A stretch of 64,000 bases of DNA from NCBI RefSeq assembly GCF_000708045.1, contig NZ_ANIE01000005.1:1-64000 (forward strand), given 5' to 3'. A program made the position numbers and the translations under genes. The notes beneath the pieces were generated by a model that saw only the letters and a list, made by a program, of their open reading frames with translations, was not told the DNA's origin and made no database searches. This DNA is from Marinobacter nitratireducens (lineage in GTDB: Bacteria > Pseudomonadota > Gammaproteobacteria > Pseudomonadales > Oleiphilaceae). Shown in pieces: positions 62,291 to 64,000 of the stretch; position 1 is the first letter of the stretch; each line of letters opens with the position of its first letter.

Positions 62291-63607
62291 ATGTTCGGGA
62301 ATAAACTGCGCCAGGAAAATGCTCATCTGAAAGAAGAACTCTACATGGTTCAGCAGTTCCTCGAGGACGTGGGGCTGGAACTGATGGAGATGGATCTGGA
62401 TAGCGCAGGTATCATCACTGCCTGCAACAAAGTCTGTATCTCCGAGTTTGAATGCAATGAGCAGGACCTGGTCGGTAAGCACGTCCGTGATCTGCTCCCC
62501 CCCCAGCTTCAAAGCGGGGCAAGAACAGAACCCATGACATCTGCCCTTCGCGAGGAGCGGTTTTGGATCGGGCACTGGGAGATTCAGGATCTGAAGGGCG
62601 AAACCATGTGGCTTCGAGGCGCGGTCTGCCCGATCAGAAATATTCACGGCGATCTGGACCATTTCACAATCTATGCCAACAATCTTACCGAGATTATCGA
62701 GACCGCAAAGGAACATGAGAACCAGATAGCGGCAATGCAACGATCCATGGCGGTTATCGAATTTGATCTTCAGGGCAACGTTCTTCAGGCGAATGAGTTG
62801 TTCCTGAATTCCATGGGCTATTCCCTGGATGAAATCAAAGGAAAACACCACCGGATGTTTTGCCCGCCGGATATCGCCAACTCACCGGATTATGAACGCT
62901 TCTGGGATCGATTGAGAGGGGGCGATTTCGTAGCTGATCGTTTTCGCCGCGTTGACAAAAATGGGAACGAGGTATGGCTCGAAGCCTCCTACAATCCGCT
63001 GAAGAACACCCACGATGAATTATACAAGGTCGTGAAATTTGCCACCGTGATCACCGATCAGGTCAAGCAGGAGCAGGATGTCGCAAACGCCGCCAGGGTT
63101 GCCTATGAAACCTCAACAGCGACCGATGCCAGCGCCAAGCGCGGTATAGCCGTGATGGATAATACGGCTGAGGTTATGCACCAGTTGGCGGCTCAGATGA
63201 CGGAGGCGGTGGCCAGCATTGGCAACCTGGACCAGCAGTCGCAGACGATCAACACGATCATCGAGAGCATTAGCGGTATCGCGGAACAAACCAACCTGCT
63301 GGCGCTCAATGCGGCCATCGAGGCTGCTCGCGCGGGCGAACAGGGGCGAGGGTTCGCTGTCGTCGCAGATGAGGTCCGTCAGCTCGCATCGCGCACGTCG
63401 GAAGCCACCGATGAAATTGTGGGTGTTGTCAGTAAAAACCAGGAACTGACCAAGGCTGCTGTCGATATTATCGAATCCGGCAAGGCTAGAGCGGAGGAAG
63501 TGACCGGGCTGGTCAACGAATCACGGGGCGTGATCAATGAGATACAGGATGCCGCCCGTCAGGTGGTTGATGCGGTATCGCAGTTTGCTAATAGGTTGGT
63601 GAAGTGA
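62291..63607 (+). CDS. Soluble PAS-PAS methyl-accepting chemotaxis-type protein
   Basis: A 438-residue cytoplasmic receptor with no membrane helix. Two PAS modules (about residues 22-135 and 145-265, the second with [34 protein letters not shown], an Aer-like flavin PAS pattern) are followed by a short MCP signalling region that contains the conserved hairpin tip [35 protein letters not shown]. It likely senses redox or a cytosolic signal and controls a CheA kinase; no che genes are in the window. The signalling region is short, with few helical heptads, so it belongs to a short-helix MCP class. Confidence 0.92.
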   Translation: MFGNKLRQENAHLKEELYMVQQFLEDVGLELMEMDLDSAGIITACNKVCISEFECNEQDLVGKHVRDLLPPQLQSGARTEPMTSALREERFWIGHWEIQDLKGETMWLRGAVCPIRNIHGDLDHFTIYANNLTEIIETAKEHENQIAAMQRSMAVIEFDLQGNVLQANELFLNSMGYSLDEIKGKHHRMFCPPDIANSPDYERFWDRLRGGDFVADRFRRVDKNGNEVWLEASYNPLKNTHDELYKVVKFATVITDQVKQEQDVANAARVAYETSTATDASAKRGIAVMDNTAEVMHQLAAQMTEAVASIGNLDQQSQTINTIIESISGIAEQTNLLALNAAIEAARAGEQGRGFAVVADEVRQLASRTSEATDEIVGVVSKNQELTKAAVDIIESGKARAEEVTGLVNESRGVINEIQDAARQVVDAVSQFANRLVK

Positions 63608-63615
63608 CGTAGCGT

Positions 63616-63642
63616 GGATTGGCTAACCGGCTCGGCCAATCC
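63616..63642. terminator. Hairpin between convergent genes at the right edge
   Basis: GGATTGGC (63616-63623) pairs with GCCAATCC (63635-63642) over an 11-base loop, between the chemoreceptor stop and the stop of the convergent EAL gene. No T tract is present. Confidence 0.55.
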
Positions 63643-64000
63643 TAGTTGGCGCTGAGCTCCTGTGCCCAGGCACAGAATGCCTCGAGCGGCATGGGTTTCG
63701 CAAACAGGTAGCCTTGCAGGCGGTCACAGCCCAGGTCGTTGAGTGCTTCCATGGTTTGCCGATCTTCAACGCCTTCCGCGACCGTTTCGAGGCTGAGGCT
63801 CTCGGCAAGTTTCAGAGTGCTTTGTACGATGCCCAGATCGTTGCGGCTGGAGCACATCTGGCTGATAAAACAGCGGTCGATTTTCAGCTCGTGGATGGGC
63901 AGACGGCTCAGATAGGCGAGTGAAGAATAACCGGTGCCGAAGTCATCAAGGGCGATCTTGCAGCCACTGTCGGCGATTCTGAGCAGTGAACCAATAACCG
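63642..64000 (-). CDS. EAL-domain phosphodiesterase, 3' part (runs off the right edge)
   Basis: Only the last 119 codons are in the window; the gene enters from beyond 64000. The reading includes KIALDDFGTGYSSLAYL, LKIDRCFISQM, VAEGVEDRQTMEAL and LQGYLFAKPMPLEAF, the conserved C-terminal half of an EAL domain (DDFGTGYSS with two metal Asp; the VAEGVE motif; QGY and KP-type end). It therefore hydrolyses or is related to hydrolases of cyclic di-GMP. N-terminal sensor or GGDEF domains are outside the window. It is convergent with the chemoreceptor gene. Confidence 0.93.
   Translation of the reverse strand, partial: VIGSLLRIADSGCKIALDDFGTGYSSLAYLSRLPIHELKIDRCFISQMCSSRNDLGIVQSTLKLAESLSLETVAEGVEDRQTMEALNDLGCDRLQGYLFAKPMPLEAFCAWAQELSAN

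Overview
The window looks like chromosomal DNA from a marine gammaproteobacterium, most like Marinobacter or a close relative. This is inferred from gene content: RlmF, RadD, MtgA, FadH, OvoA, DUF3185 and DUF3010 proteins, a BCCT osmolyte carrier, a haloalkane dehalogenase and many acyl or hydrocarbon-type hydrolases and oxygenases. Sampled lines are moderately GC-rich, near 58 percent. No rRNA, tRNA, CRISPR array, prophage or intact insertion sequence was seen. Coding density is high and only the first 353 bases form a gene-free stretch over 300 bases.

Layout. 1-1709: an AT-richer patch with a HEPN-domain protein, then an outer-membrane barrel protein. 1768-4660: rlmF on the minus strand behind two decayed genes (a frameshifted DUF3010 gene and an internally deleted SEC-C gene), then a thioredoxin-like and a cold-shock/DUF1294 protein, then the first copy of a 110-bp repeat holding a DnaA-box-like core. 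4783-7309: an orphan type VI secretion PAAR effector with a likely membrane immunity protein and an ankyrin-type protein. 7341-10650: alanine use (Lrp-type regulator, alanine dehydrogenase, Na+/alanine symporter). 10723-12230: a secreted protein, DUF2750, the stump of a DsbA-family gene, and the second repeat copy. 12232-16868: two divergent L,D-transpeptidases and small stress or housekeeping genes. 17006-19159: ovoA for ovothiol synthesis.

19290-29472 is a plus-strand run: a diiron-type hydrolase, an AraC regulator, an alpha/beta hydrolase, an amine-oxidase-like flavoenzyme, a MOSC/ferredoxin-reductase fusion, then a tightly overlapping DUF3604 - peptidylprolyl isomerase - HupE/UreJ trio. 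29572-39599 holds radD, hydrolases, a lineage-specific envelope trio, lipoproteins, a diguanylate cyclase and a cold-shock protein. 39810-52432 holds a Nudix hydrolase, a D-aminoacylase-type enzyme, a ClC protein lacking both transport glutamates, an orphan binding protein, a BCCT carrier overlapping a universal stress protein, a PilZ protein, a haloalkane dehalogenase and a LysR/DJ-1 divergent pair.

52441-61366 is a lipid and redox block: a Baeyer-Villiger-type monooxygenase/SDR/diiron-hydrolase operon, a TetR gene divergent from fadH with two copies of the same palindrome between them, adenine deaminase, and an SDR-TetR operon behind a long inverted repeat. The right end has mtgA, a soluble PAS-PAS chemoreceptor and the 3' part of an EAL-domain gene. 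The most interesting leads are the PAAR effector-immunity module, the DUF3604-PPIase-HupE trio, the unusual ClC protein, the dispersed DnaA-box repeat, and the cluster of decayed genes at 2.7-3.3 kb and 11.8 kb.
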